A stretch of 64,000 nucleotides of DNA from Lycorma delicatula (GCF_047948215.1 NC_134455.1:308716147-308780146), one strand, 5' to 3'; counted from the first letter of the stretch, positions 35,323 to 47,771 are shown. The notes: a model not told the origin generated them from the sequence alone. Program-made: numbers and translations.

Positions 35323-38300
35323 GGCATCCAGAAAAAGAAACCTGATTTCGTCTTTTCCACCTAAGTTCAGGGAAAACTGGGAAGAAAAAAGCGGGCTCTC
35401 AAGAAACAGTTAAAATTATCCTACTAGATTTAAGATTCAAATTCCGGTGAGATTGGCATTTTGTTACACGCTAAAAAATTAATTTCGTATTAAAGAAAAA
35501 AGGGTATGTGACTAAATAAATAATAACGCAAAGTTTCGGGAAGTTTTTTGCTTTAATCAAATCTATTAATTTTTTGTAGGAAATCCCATTATTCATGAAT
35601 AAAACATTAAACAAATAAGTAACCAATTACTTTAAAATGAATAATGTGTAACTGATATATGGTTACTTATCTAATAGAAAGAAAATATTATAAAATTTTA
35701 GATACATTAATATTTAATAAATATTTAGAAAATTGCAACCTAAAAGGATTGTATATAAAAAATTTTTTTCCCGACTTTTTCCAATTTTTTCTTTTATGTT
35801 TAATACTTTGGCAGAGTTTTCAGACTCAACAGAATTTTTTATGCAGAAATTAAATTAAAAACATAATTATAATTGTAGATAGAGAGGTATGTTATACCAC
35901 ACCACTGAATAATATACGTACAGTATAAGCATTCTTTTTTAAAAAATATTTTAAATATGTTTTAAATTTCCATTTAAAACATTCTCATGTAGCAGAAAGG
36001 TACTGGACGTGGAGGAAAAAACAAAGAAGTAAATAAAAAAAAAAAAATATATTTTTTGTTAATTTACTTACATAGACAAAAAAATAAGCATTCACACTCA
36101 CCTTGAATCTCACACATATATTAAGAGTGAAATATACAGTCTTGCATTTTTCTCTTATGAAATATATATTCAAATTATTTTTATATAGTATGAATTAGTT
36201 TTACGCTCAATTAACTATTCTAAAGCATTAGCCCTTAATAAGTCGTATTTATAAGTAAATAAAAAATTTCCAAACAAAAAGCTTTTTTTCACGTTTTATA
36301 AATAAGAGAAAAATGTTTAAAAAATTTTATTGTTTTAATTTTCTTCATGTTCATTATAAACACCTGTCCGTAACAAAGATTAAAAACATCAGCTGCTACA
36401 CCAACATAACAACAAATTCAAGATGTATCATGGCACCTGGCCAACGTAACCAGTTTAGAAGGAACCTACATCGATGTCTAGCCTTGCCGCTGACTTAGAC
36501 TGAACAATTGTACTCAACCTTTATAATTCTGTAAAACAAATGTAATATTTTAGTAAAATTAAAATTATTATTTTACAGACTTCAATAAAAGGAAGGTTTT
36601 ATTTTTTAATCTATTTTTATACTACATTCTTCATTTTTATTTACTTTGTTACTCTTAAAACTTCAGCAAATAGACCGATTTCAATGATTCGTTATTTCAA
36701 AGTTCTTCTAATGTCCAGTTGTAACTTTTTTACAGGTAGCGAATAAGTATAAGATATCTTAAACAGAAATTAAAGTTTTTACACAGATGATTTAATTTTT
36801 TTTCTCGTAACTGTATTACAGTGTTATCATAAAATGATATACAGACTGATCTTATTCTGATGTTAAAAGTATTATCAAGAAAATAATTAATTATTAAATA
36901 ATAATAATTCCTGTATGCAATTGCGCCTTAATTTACACTTTGTAGAAAGGAGTCTGTTTACGCTGTCTCTACACACTTTCTTATTTTTATCAATAAGCAA
37001 ACTTTTTGTCTTTTCCACTGATTAAATATGAACCAATAAGAAACACATCACGCGACTTAATTATGAGCAGCTGACCGATAGTAATATTAATAAAGTTTGT
37101 AAAACAGATATCTTTAAATAAAGTTCCATTTAAACCCAAGTATAATTTAATTACAAAGGAAGGTTTTTATTTCTAGAAATTAATTAACTATTTAACTGTA
37201 ATTTAATTTACAATACAATGTTGACAGTTATTACGTACATTATATTACTAAGGTTATTAAATGCTATAAACGTTATCGGAAGAACAATTGGAGGCCGTAT
37301 GTTCTAACAAACCTTGTACGTTAAATGATTTGCAATACATTAATTAATGATTAAATTCAATTCATTGTTTTATTATTAGTACAAGAATAGTAAAATTTTG
37401 TAACATAAATTCAAAAGACAAAAATGTTAAAAATTTTTTATGTAAAATGAGTAAGAAAAACCTCCATTCAATTTTTTTATTAATCATCACATTTGAAAAT
37501 AAAAAATGTAAAAAAATTCTTAATATTTATTTCTGTATTTCAAAAATACAGGAGCTCAATTCGACCGGTTTGTTTTTTAATACGAAATCAACCCTTACAC
37601 TTTAACAATGACTCAATTTCCATTGTTCTTTTTTTCCTTGAACGTTTTTCTACAGCGATTCAAAATTGCACATACATATTTCCATAGCTGATTTGGGACA
37701 TTAATCTAACTAAAAACGTTCTTATAAATAAATGTCTAGAAATCTTTTTATCATATTATTGCTAGCTAAATATTTAATTATGATTTCCGATTAAAATGAA
37801 GCATCTTGAAATCCAGATGAAAGTCAAATCTGGTGGTTTTTATACGTTCTTCAAAAAAGAATTTAAATAAGTCAGGTTTCTCTAGAGATTTCCGTAATGC
37901 AAAGCTGAAAAGATTGAAGTCTAAAAAAATGATTTACGTTCGCCAAAAGTTAACTTTGTTATTTGGTATAAAAAAATATCTAAAAAAATTTGTCAGAAAC
38001 TAATTTTGAGAAAATTGAAAATAAACATAAATTTTACACGTAAGACTCATTTAAAACAAAACAGACCAAAATGTGGCAGATAAATGTCATAATTTATTAC
38101 ACGTCAAAAATCTTCATAATCGTAAAACAAATAACTAAAAATAAAAAGAAATAACTTCTAACTATTTGATAAATTTTAAACCCAGTAAAATAAAGACCTA
38201 ATATTTTTATTTAACTATTCTTTAAATTTAAAATTTTAGAAATCGGCGCTGAAGTAAAAACAAGAACCAATAACGTTTAAAATAATGAGTAAAACAAAAC

Positions 38301-38701
38301 AACTCTTAAATTAATGGTTACCAAATTAAGAGTTAATAAATAGTTGTTATTGCTTTTAATGGATTAGTTTTTCAAAGCAATAATCTTTTAGGACTTTTAT
38401 TTTTCTAAGATTTATATTTTTTTTAAAGTTTATTATATTCTGTAGCAGAAGAAGAAATAAGCCTCAGTTTTTTTATGGATAAGACTCGTGAAAATTTAAT
38501 AGATCAGAGCTTAGTCATGACTTTTTCTTAAAGTAATTATGTGTAATAATGATAAAGCACAGTCTTATGTCCCAGAGGTGTAAGAGGAATTTGTAGGTTG
38601 AATCTCATATCTGCCTGTGCGAGAATTTCTGATATAGGAGATATATTTGGTTCTGTAGAGAAGGCAGCGGGAAACCACAATCCAAAGTAAGCGTAACATT
38701 G
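35323..38701. other. AT-rich DNA, nothing recognised
   Basis: No coding region or element boundary was recognised. Several 60-65 codon frames are of chance type. Confidence 0.5.
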
Positions 38702-38726
38702 AATGCTAGTAGTGTATAATTAGGGG
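38702..38726 (+). mobile_element. left stub of the MITE split by the LINE, with its target duplication
   Basis: aatgct (38702-38707) matches aatgct at 43802-43807, the flanking duplication of the MITE. The next 19 bases, agtagtgtataattagggg, are the tip of its inverted repeat. The last 15 of these (gtgtataattagggg) recur as gtgtataaatagggg at 43526-43540, which is the target duplication of the LINE. Confidence 0.8.
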
Positions 38727-38817
38727 TTTTTGGCTACCCCACGTGTGGGGTATCAAATTAAAGGGAATTACTTGGAGAACACAACTGCTACATAGTTGTT
38801 GAGTTTATTTATCATCC

Positions 38818-40326
38818 ATGGCGGATAAAGCAGAACAAAGTTATGCTAGTGGACAGGGATCCTTAGGGCTTCCGCCGCTGAAACTGACTGATCCCAAGGG
38901 CAAAAAACGAATTAGACCTCCTCCTCTGAAGAAGAGGTCTATACTGGTGGCTTAAAGGAGGTTACTCTTCGACTAGGACAAGCGATGATGCGTTACAAAC
39001 AATATCTGGGAAAAACATGTTAAATTATATGTATGACCAAAGTAAAGAATTAAGAGAAATATACACTGCTTTAAAACATCTGCAGGAGACTACGACTACT
39101 CCAGAGACCAGTTCGCAATATACACAGACTGATATGCCCCCTGGTGCAGATCAGGAAGACATATTAAGTCTTGAACTAACTGATGAGGAACTTCTGGATA
39201 TGACCGCTAAGAGATGGTCTGCTTGGACAATGTCTAAAGCCAAATTAATTACCTTGCCTGCAGAGGGCGTTACAGATACCTGTCAATTTATTGATATCAC
39301 CAAGTCCAAAAGGGCAATGTCAGAGGGCAAGAAGCCTGGAATGATAACTGTAGACACTTCTGTCATTATGGATGACGAATACGATTCTCAGACCAATAAG
39401 TATACTGCTTTCTACGACTCGACAGAGGGCGACAGCGCTGCTGCTGGGTGTATACTAGGCGCGGTCAAGAAGATCCTACTAAGGGCCCTAATGCGGCGTT
39501 CGTTCTGCCAAGTGGTCCTATTGGTGTCATGATTAAGAAGATGGTTATCTACCTGTTCAGGACTAGTGAGACGCCTGCATTGATGGTAGCGCCGAAAAAG
39601 ACTGAAGAGAGTAGAACGCGTTCTAGATCCGCTTCTGCTCGGCGATCAACACCTCCTGTGGAGGGCAGCAAAGTGGTGGTTGTCCGGTCACAGGGCAAGA
39701 CGTATGCTGATCTACTCCGGACTGTAAAGGATAAGATCTTTAAAGACGAGGCAGGGGAAATCCTGTCCCTTCGCAAGGGTAGAAATGAAGACTTGGAAGT
39801 CAGAGTTAAAGATCCTAAAGATGCGGCTCAGTTTACCGCAACATTGAGAGACAGGGCTTCTGACCTTCAGGTGGATTTTCGTACTAAGGGCGACCGACGC
39901 GCAGTGGTACACGTTAAAGACATGGAAGAGAGTACCACAGCGCAAGAATTAAGCGAGGCTATTACGGCTGTTATTGGAGACACTGAGTCTTTCAGAATTA
40001 CCTCATTACGGCAGGCTTATGGAAATACTCGAAATGCGACAGAAATAACCAATCAGAGGGCTGCAACTAAGTTAATTTCCAGTAGAATTAAGGTCGGCTT
40101 GGTTCACTGCCGGGCTTATATCAGGACTGATAATATGAGGTGTCAAAGATGCTGGGCCGCTGATCACGCGAGTACGGTATGTAAGGGCCCGGATAGGTCA
40201 ACCCTTTGTTACAACTGCGGTCAGAAAGGCCATGTGATAAGAGACAGCAAGGAGGTCACTAAATGCCTTGACTGCAACGGCACGGACCATCGCACGGGAG
40301 GAGTGCAGTGTGGACTACCTAAATAA
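38818..40326 (+). pseudogene. LINE ORF1 (gag-like RNA-binding protein), two frameshifts
   Basis: ORF1 proteins of R1-clade LINEs coat the element RNA and carry it to the chromosome. The start is ATG 38818 (MADKAEQSYASGQGSLGLPP), open to a stop near 38952. The product then resumes in frame 2 (KEVTLRLGQAMMRYKQYLGK, then LNYMYDQSKELREIY) and runs to about 39450. It returns to the first frame for the rest (39448-40326). The middle is acidic and hydrophilic, followed by an Arg/Ser patch (SRTRSRSASARRS, about 39615). The C-terminus holds zinc knuckles: C-X2-C-X4-H-X4-C at 40141-40182; a second with CYNCGQKGHVIRDS, where the last Cys is Ser; and a third, CLDCNGTDHRTGGVQC. The stop TAA at 40324-40326 overlaps the ORF2 start. 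Confidence 0.85.
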
Positions 40327-40328
40327 TG
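40324..40328 (+). promoter_or_regulatory. TAATG stop-start overlap between ORF1 and ORF2
   Basis: The ORF1 stop TAA (40324-40326) and the ORF2 ATG (40326-40328) share one base. In the R1-clade element SART1 this UAAUG arrangement lets ribosomes that end ORF1 restart on ORF2. That it worked the same way here is inferred from clade membership and the exact overlap. Confidence 0.75.
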
Positions 40329-43176
40329 GCTAAAATAATACTATCTAACGCCAACAGGAGCATTCTTTCCCACGATCTGGTGGGGGAGACTGCGAACGAT
40401 CTTGAGGTTGACTTTATAGTCACCACAGAGTCCAACCTGAGAACGGCGGCCAGAGGCGATTGGTGGGCTGACGCGGTTGGGGATGTTGCTATCAGTAATG
40501 TCTCCGGCCGTCTTGGCTGGCACCTACTTCATAGAGATGAGGGAATTCAGGCTGTAGCACTCCCGGACTTTGTCCTTATAGCCGGTTACGTAAGTCCAAA
40601 CATTAATATCGGGGACTTTGCGCAGTACATCAACGATTTGCAGCGAGTCATACAGCGGGCACCTAGTAGACCTATACTCTTAGGCGACTTTAATTGTAAG
40701 TCCATTTTAACTGGCAGCTCTTATACCAATGCAAGGGGACGAATCTTCATTGACATGATGATGACCACAGGGCTGATCTGCCTGAATGACTGCACTTATA
40801 CCTACGAGGCAAGAGGCCATAGATTAGTGCTGGATCTTACGCTGGTGGACGGCAGATGGAATCCTTCTGTCTTTAGTTGGAGCGTTTTGAATCTGAAACC
40901 GGAAGCGATCACATAGCAACTTTGCTTGTTATGGAAGGCGCAAGACCTTCAACATCAGCCACTGCACGATTTAGATTTAGTCCAAGACAAGTTGAGCTGG
41001 TGGTTAACAAGATTGCCAGGACCCTATCTGATGGGTATCTGAATAGTAACGCCGCAAGTCCTTCAAGAATCAATTATTACAGAACTGTCTAGAGTCCCGC
41101 AGTTTGGAGGGGGTCGTCACCCAGTATACTGGTGGACGTCTGAAATTGCAGATCAGCGAAGAGTGTTACAATTTTGGTGTAGGAAAAAGCAAAGGCTGCG
41201 GCCCGCTGGCGGTGTGCCATATGACCAGGCGAAGGAAAGATTTGTCCAAGCTAGGCGTACTTTGAATCATCTAATAAAGACTAGTAAAAGAAACTGTTGG
41301 AAACAGTTGTGTGCTGACTTGGATTCAGACCCGTGGGGACGGGCATACAAAATAGTAATGAAGAGACTAGGACGCCGCTTGCCTGTCCTAGTTACAGAAA
41401 CGGCCAGACTGCATCTTCATAGCCTCTTCCCTGTTCATGACGAGGGACATACGGACATAATAGACTGTGAAGCTAAACGCTTTACACAAAACGAGGTCGC
41501 TATTGCCGTTTCTGGTCTGAAGAATAAAAAAAGTCCGGGTCCGGGTGGAATCCCGGCTGCCCTCCTCAAAGGATTAATGAAGATAATACCCTGGGAAATC
41601 ACTGACATGAATTATGGAGTACAAAACAAGACTTTCCCCGCGTGCTAGAAGGAGTTACGGACTGTTTTCCTGCCTAAGAAGTCCGGCAATCAAGAAATCA
41701 TTAGCTATCGGCCGTTGAGTCTCATCAGTAATATGGGAAAGGTTGCCGAGCGCTTGGTAGCGAACAGACTTATCCAAGAATTAGAGTCCAAAGACGGGCT
41801 TCATGATAACCAATTTGGATAAAATTACCAACTGGGTATTGTCTGTCAGATCTAGTACATGGCGTACCAGAAGAATCCCGTTGCTTATTCTGTTAGATAT
41901 AAAAAATGCCTTTGGATCGGTCCGGTGGGATACGATTATGGCAGCTCTCACGGACAAACAGATTAGTTCCTATATCAAAAGACAAGTACGAGAATATCTG
42001 ACTGATAGGTGGACTTTGTTCGAGGCGCTTGAAGGTAAATTTAGATATCAGCTTCATGGAGGAGTGCCGCAGGGGTCTGTGTTAGGCCCCTTGCTTTGGC
42101 TAATAGTAATTGATGGAATATTCAGACTGAGATTACCTAAAGGCTCGGAAATAGTTGCTTATGCAGATGATTTGGCTATATTAATTGAAGCCAAAACTAA
42201 ACGTGACCTTGAAGTTGCCGGTAATGAAGTGCTAACATTGGTTAATAACTGGATCTCGGACTGACAACTATCTTTGTCTTTAGATAAATGTCACTATATT
42301 TTTCTGGCTGGAAGAAGGCGACTCAGACCTAAATCTCCGCGTGGGCGATCGTAGACTAGACCGTGTGGCAGTAACAAAAGATCTTGGTGTCATTATAGAC
42401 CCAGCTTTAAAGTTTAGTCCTCATCTCGCACAGAAATGTAAAGAGGTCGAGAATACCGCAAAGGCTTAACAAGATTGTTGGCTGGACATGAAGCTCCACG
42501 TGCATCTAGGCGGCGGGTCATTGCCTCAACGTTAACCTCTGTATTATTGTATGCTGCACCTATATGGGAAAAAGCACTTTGTGTTGCAAGAAATGTCGCA
42601 AGACTTAGAACTCTGCATAGGCAAGCTCTTATAAACATCACTTCTGCATACCGCACCATCTCTTACGATGCGGCTTGTGTATTATCATCGGTTTCCCCTT
42701 TCGACCTCTTAGTTAAAGAGCGATCACTTAGGTATCGTGGCATGCCAAAACAAGAAGCCCAAGCCAACATCAGGCGCATACGGCAGGACAGATGGAATCT
42801 TTCCACTAAAGCCACCTGGACCAGGAGATTGATACCCGACTTGGGCATGTGGCTTGATAGAGGACATGGGGAGGTTGGTTATTATCTTACTCAAATACTT
42901 TCTGGGCATGGTAGCTTCGAATATTATTTACATCGATTCGGTAGAAGATCAGCACCTATTTGCATGTTCTGCCAGGATTCGGATACTGCCGAACATACTC
43001 TGTTCCACTGTAATAGATGGACTATACATAGACGACGTGCAGGGCTGCAAGAATTAAATCCGGAGAATCTGCTTCTTTTTCTCCTGCGATCCACTGACAA
43101 TTGGAACAAAATGGAGGAGTTTGCCAAGATAGTGCTAAAGGCTAAAGATGATGTAGCCCTTTTAAAAGGCCATTGA
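40326..43176 (+). pseudogene. LINE ORF2 (endonuclease, reverse transcriptase, zinc finger), several frameshifts
   Basis: ORF2 nicks target DNA and copies the element RNA at the nick. The APE-type endonuclease fills 40326-40915: acidic TESN near 40430, AGYVSPN near 40580, GDFNCKS at 40683, then after a frameshift the catalytic SDH at 40904-40912. The reverse transcriptase spans about 41163-42470: KNKKSPGPGGIP (41525), LPKKSG...SYRPLSLISN (41670-41730, after an in-frame stop at 41646), LLILLDIKNAFGSVRW with the first Asp (about 41883-41930), GGVPQGSVLGPLLW (42059) and the YADDLAIL active site at 42160. Another break follows (42262-42475). The last frame, 42475-43176, has YAAPIW, IPDLGMWLDRG, YYLTQILSGHGSF and the C-X2-C-X7-H-X4-C finger starting at 42961. 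It ends ...LLKGH, stop. Breaks lie near 40885, 41090-41163, 41646, 41815 and 42264. Confidence 0.88.
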
Positions 43177-43525
43177 GGCCCCATGGTAACTTAGTAGTTT
43201 AATATTTTCGTTAAGGCAAGCAGCTATGAGGAGAAGATCATTCCTTCGTTTGGGGATCATAACAACTGGGTAATGAAAAGACCGAGACCCGGTTCCCTCG
43301 GTGGGGGCTAGGGACGGCTTTGTCGGGCCTGGTTCTCTGTCGGGGGGGCTTGAGGCAGGCACATTAAAACAAAAGATCCAACCGGGGAGGCTGACCTGCT
43401 GTGCCGGACGTACAGCCGGCGGGTGGGGAGGCCTCCTTTGAGTTTAAAGGACACTTTCCCGGGCTGCGCATACTTGAATGGATACACGGCCCGGGGAAGT
43501 AGGGAGAAAAAAGAAAAGAAAAAAA
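43177..43525 (+). other. 3' untranslated region and A-rich tail of the LINE
   Basis: G-rich, non-coding sequence (for example cggtgggggctagggacggc, 43299-43318) follows the ORF2 stop and ends in gaaaaaagaaaagaaaaaaa before the target duplication. An A-rich rather than pure poly-A tail fits a LINE of some age. Confidence 0.75.
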
Positions 43526-43801
43526 GTGTATAAATAGGGGTACGGCGTCAGTTTTGCCCTCCCCTTCCGCGGGGAGCGCTAGTGTCGCAGTACTAACCTT
43601 TGAATTAATTATTATAAATAATATTCAAAGCGAACACATATTACCAAAGTTGGCTACCCTGCAGAATTTCAACATCCCGCTCAGGGAAAAGGGAAATTCC
43701 CAGAGGGAGAAAGGGGAAAACCAACATGGCGGACGCGACACCAGCGCTCCCCGCGGAAGGGGAGGGCAAAACTGACGCCGTACCCCTATTTATACACTAC
43801 T
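43526..43801. mobile_element. MITE with 63-bp terminal inverted repeats, interrupted by the LINE
   Basis: The arms 43526-43588 and 43735-43797 are complementary over 63 bp with one mismatch. They include ggggtacggcgtcagttttg and ccctccccttccgcggggag. Adding the four bases left at 38708-38711 (agta) and tact at 43798-43801 restores matching tips, giving an element of about 280 bp flanked by aatgct on both sides. The interior is non-coding (an aacatggcggacgcgacacc stretch at 43723-43742). The superfamily is uncertain: the tips do not fit hAT or mariner, and the duplication could be read as 6 bp or, with one more base in the repeat, 4 bp. Confidence 0.85.
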
Positions 43802-43807
43802 AATGCT

Positions 43808-45549
43808 TGATATACTTTAAAAAAGAAGTTATGGCGCCTTAAAAGAAACTAATTTTTACTTATTATTCTACTCAGTTTTTAAAATCTAGCAAGATTTATT
43901 GAAAATCCCGATCTGTCACTTCACCGATTGTTCAGTAGGAAACTTTTGCACACATTAAACCTAGATAAGAAAGAACGGGAACAAAATTCAAGCAAGATAT
44001 CTTAGAATCGAAGGATCCAGTGACACGCTTCGGAGTTTAGGAGGTGTTGAGATGTTTTAATCTAGCCAGCGTGTTCATTAATTCCAGTTAAATAACTGAA
44101 GATCAACTGGTTTTTAAAACTTACAGATACAAAAACATAAACAGAATTTGATAATTTTATACAGAAAAAAATTTATTTCGAAAAAAGAGTAATTATAGAT
44201 TTAGTACATTACTGATTAGCGACCCAACACTCAACAGTGATATTTGGGCTAATATCAGTGATATTAGCCCAAATTCCCGACCTACCTAATTTATCACTAG
44301 ATCCTGATTACTAACAGTTCATTATTATTACTATTATTTATTCGTAGAATTATTAAAAATTGAAATGATATAATTCGCCATCATTCGTTAGGATTGGAAT
44401 TGTTTGAATGCTGTAATGTCATTTTTTCCAAGTAAAATGCAAGTTTGTTTGGTGGATTAAAAATACATAATGTTTAGAGATTTTTGGCTATAAGCCTATT
44501 TCTTAATCGTAAGGTCTTCTTAAGTTGGTCTCATTTTGAATTATAAGCCTACCAAGTTCTTGACAAAATCTTGAGTTAGACAAAATATTAAAGTATATTA
44601 AAAATATGAGCATTCAATTACATCTTTAGCAAGATTTGAATCTGGGTCCAGTGTATTTCTTAAAAAAAAAAAAATTTTTCTACAATATTAAGGTATGATT
44701 TTTTTTATTAAATCATGATCCATTTATTACACATTTCTGAAAATATACAGAGCGGAGGAATTTTAAATCAATAAATATAGATTAATGGCTAAAATAATAA
44801 TATCGTAGTTAAAATAGGAATAATACCTAGAAAGATTGGTGAGCATTTTGTATATTAATGATGATAGTGACAGAAATCTGATATCTCAATCTCTTTTTAA
44901 TGTTATTTTAAAATTAAAAACATTAATATGTCATCATGAACTGGAAATTCAGATGATTATGAAGTACTATTTTACTGTTTTATTTTATAATTTAAAAATT
45001 GTCAATTAAGTATTATATAAATTACTTCATAATATAATATCAAAAATATAAGAAATAATATTACAATTAAAAACATATTCACTTATTATCGTTATTTACT
45101 CACGAAAAGCACGAACTCTATAAAACTAAAAAACTGGTAAAATGAATATTATAAATGACATCGAGAAAAAATGATCAAACACTAAAATTATAAAATAATA
45201 CTGTCTATAGATAGACGAATTATTTAATTTCAATATGCAATCAATTCAAAATCAATAAATTTGTTACACAAGTTAATATTTTGAATATTTCTCAAACCCA
45301 TAATCCGTTAAATCATAAACATCCGTTCCTATATAAAATTTAGCCGATCGTGAACCGATTGACGATTCATCAAAATCTTTTTCTGAGTAATACTAGGCCT
45401 AAAATATTTTAATTTGTTTACGATGAAACTCACTAAAGATAATGTCTACCTTTTAAATACAACGTAGGTGGTCAGTTTTTCTTCATTTGTAAACATTTTC
45501 ATTAAGGTAATCTAACAACTACGATTCTTACTTTTTAATTATTATATAC
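43808..45549. other. AT-rich DNA with one strong hairpin; no gene seen
   Basis: Apart from the hairpin at 44242-44274 nothing could be identified. Confidence 0.5.
44242..44274. repeat. perfect 15-bp hairpin, 3-nt loop
   Basis: atttgggctaatatc (44242-44256), loop agt, then the exact complement gatattagcccaaat (44260-44274). It is isolated from any recognised gene. Confidence 0.85.
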
Positions 45550-46580
45550 ATGCTGTACCCTGGGGTTCACTGACGCGGATTTTGGATCTGTACCTAGAAT
45601 AGGTTTTCAAGAAAAGAAAAAAAACATTAAACTTTTGTAAACATTCTACCAAATTTAAAGATTGGTACTTCAGCAGGCATATTGATAAATCGGTCTAACT
45701 TCTTTGACAAGGGTTTAGGTCAAATTGTTTCTAGTGGTTGGTTTTATCCTGAGAATGTTCGTACACTGCAGGCTTTATTTGTTGATCAGCGATGTTTAGC
45801 GTTCGTAGACGATGTTCCTTTAGGCGAGTAGAAAACACTACAAAAAAATTTATCTGAGCGCTTTTTCAAGTACATTAGCGGTTTTCTCTTCAGGCGCAAG
45901 AACGATAAGAGAATTAGATGAGCTCATTTTGGAACAGATCACTTAAAATTGCTGTCCATGAGAGAAGGAATCAACCCTACGTCAGTCCTGCCCATGGGAT
46001 CTGCTAGTAGTCAGGGAGAAACGCAGCTTTAGCGGAAAATAAAGTCTTTTAAACTTCAAAAAAATATTATAATTGTGTAAGAGGTATTCCAGGAATAATC
46101 ACAGACTCCCCTTGGCTATAACCGGTTAGCAATGAACAACCGGAGTAGTCGTCAAGAATATGTACAGTAATAATTCACTAAATATTGTTCACGTTTAGAA
46201 TTTTCACACACGATTTTGGTCCGCCCCCTTCCCTTACAAATGGGGGAAAATGTGCAGTTCTGCCAAGTCTAAATACCCAATTTTCACTGCTGAACCTTCG
46301 GTTTCATATTATTTGATCAAATACTTTGCCATATCCAAAGTGGAATTTTTAAAAATTGTGAAATAAGTACAATTTTATTTTCAAAGCACTGTCTAAATAT
46401 CAATTTTCACAACTCCTTCGATTAGCGAGATATAGAATTTTTATAAAAAAACTTGCCCCCCCCCCTTTTTTCCCCTTATAGACGAAGTTTTTCAAAATTC
46501 ACAATTCACTTAACCTACGTTAAGCGGTTTGAGCTGTGCATTGATGAATAGTCTGTCAAGACTCTTTGCTTTGTATATAC
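45550..46580 (+). repeat. dispersed repeat, copy 2 (related to 11080-11790)
   Basis: It shares the motif series described for 11080-11790 in the same orientation. It additionally carries about 0.5 kb between 45660 and 46210 that is not seen in copy 1. That insert includes 'gtacactgcaggctttattt' and 'ggaatcaaccctacgtcagt', with no readable protein. A C-rich run (ccccccccccc) lies near 46456-46466. Confidence 0.6.
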
Positions 46581-47165
46581 TAAAAATATATAAAATATCT
46601 ACCAAAATATATCAATGGAAAACTAAACCAAGTAACATAAAACCGTTTCCTAACACTGAAGTAATAAACTGGTATTAAGTTCTTTAATAAACAAAGTAGT
46701 AAAATGCTATAAATCAGTTTCTTATGAATATTTAATTGATAAATATTTAATAAAACTGAATTCACATTTTAGAATTTACTACTGTACCGCACTCATATTA
46801 CAGGCAAAATTAATAACGATTAATACGAGAAATGTACTTTTTTTTTTTACTTTTATGACATTTATTCGTAAAATTTCATAAACTCCAACTTTCCAAGATT
46901 CCAGTTATTATTTATCTTTTTCATTTTAGTGTTGATTTAAAACTGAAATTAGCTGACTAATGGAAACAATAATCATTCTGTTATAGAATTACTATAAGTA
47001 AATTCTTCGGAATAGTACAAAAGTAATTTTTTAAATTAAAATCACCTTTATTAGACGATTTAAGATATTTTTGCTGTCGTCATTAATGAAATATTGGAAT
47101 TGCTCTTTTAGTAAGCTATTACAAAAAAAAAAGAAGTAAAACTAGTGTACCACTGTTATATCGTA
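46581..47165. other. AT-rich DNA, nothing recognised
   Basis: No coding or element features were seen. Confidence 0.5.
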
Positions 47166-47179
47166 ATGATATTTTACAT

Positions 47180-47771
47180 CCTTAGACACCCAACCCTTGT
47201 GAGGACACCCGCCTTGTGACGATTCCGGTCGCCACATCACCCGCTCCCTTACTAAACCCTGATGGGCTTTACCGGAGATCGTCTTTTACACCCCTCAGAC
47301 TTGAAAATTCAACAGTCATCAGTTTGACCTCTCTGTCAAAATTATTCCTCGGCAGACATTACCATAATATATTTACACAACCTCACTATCTTTATATGAC
47401 GTTTTCCAACTACGACCACCTATCATAATTTACAACCCTCAAATGCCAAATTATCCGATTCCCGGAAGCGCGATCCCCGCGCCTTCCTCTAAAACCGAAG
47501 GTTTCACACAAAAACTCTTCCTATATCTAACTTCAATTAGACTATGCACTTAGATCATTACTTGAGTCTTTAAACACAAAAATACTATCCTCGTACTATC
47601 TCTCTCTACTCTAGTCTGCTTTAGGGAGCTAGGTCAACGCCTACACCACCCACAATGCAGCTCCATCTTAGAGTACTCCACACATCAATTCTTATCCTAA
47701 CAGCGAATATTTTAGCTAACCGGGGCTCGATGCAAAATGCCTATCTTGGCGAAGTACCTCATTCGATGTAT
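47180..47771. mobile_element. GC-richer insertion flanked by a ~13-bp direct repeat
   Basis: aatgatattttaca at 47166-47179 and aatgatatttaca at 47772-47784 flank a 592-bp block. The block's composition (C-rich on this strand: cacccaacccttgtgaggac; ggaagcgcgatccccgcgcc) contrasts with its surroundings. Flanking repeats of this length suggest target-primed retroposition. No poly-A, no LTR signature, no tRNA-like promoter and no protein were recognised, so the class is unknown. A 5'-truncated LINE 3' end is possible. Confidence 0.5.

Larger units (their letters stand above)
38727..43525 (+). mobile_element. R1-clade non-LTR retrotransposon (LINE), nearly full length, inactivated
   Basis: The 4.8-kb element is bounded by a 15-bp target duplication with one mismatch. 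It carries a short 5' untranslated part (38727-38817), ORF1, ORF2, a G/C-rich 3' untranslated region (43177-43500) and an A-rich tail (gaaaaaagaaaagaaaaaaa). The ORF order, zinc knuckles in ORF1, an APE-type endonuclease at the start of ORF2 and the C-terminal CCHC finger place it in the R1 clade. The flanks are not ribosomal DNA, so it is not a 28S-specific R1; the target here is a MITE end. Such elements copy themselves by target-primed reverse transcription in the nucleus. At least two frameshifts in ORF1 and four or more lesions in ORF2 make this copy defective. Composition is clearly GC-richer than its surroundings. Confidence 0.9.

Noticed and set aside
38727..43525. 28S rDNA-specific R1 insertion
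   Set aside because: No ribosomal sequence flanks the element; both flanks are the MITE tip.
43554..43775. 73-codon frame after the LINE
   Set aside because: It spans the MITE interior and both inverted repeats, which are non-coding.
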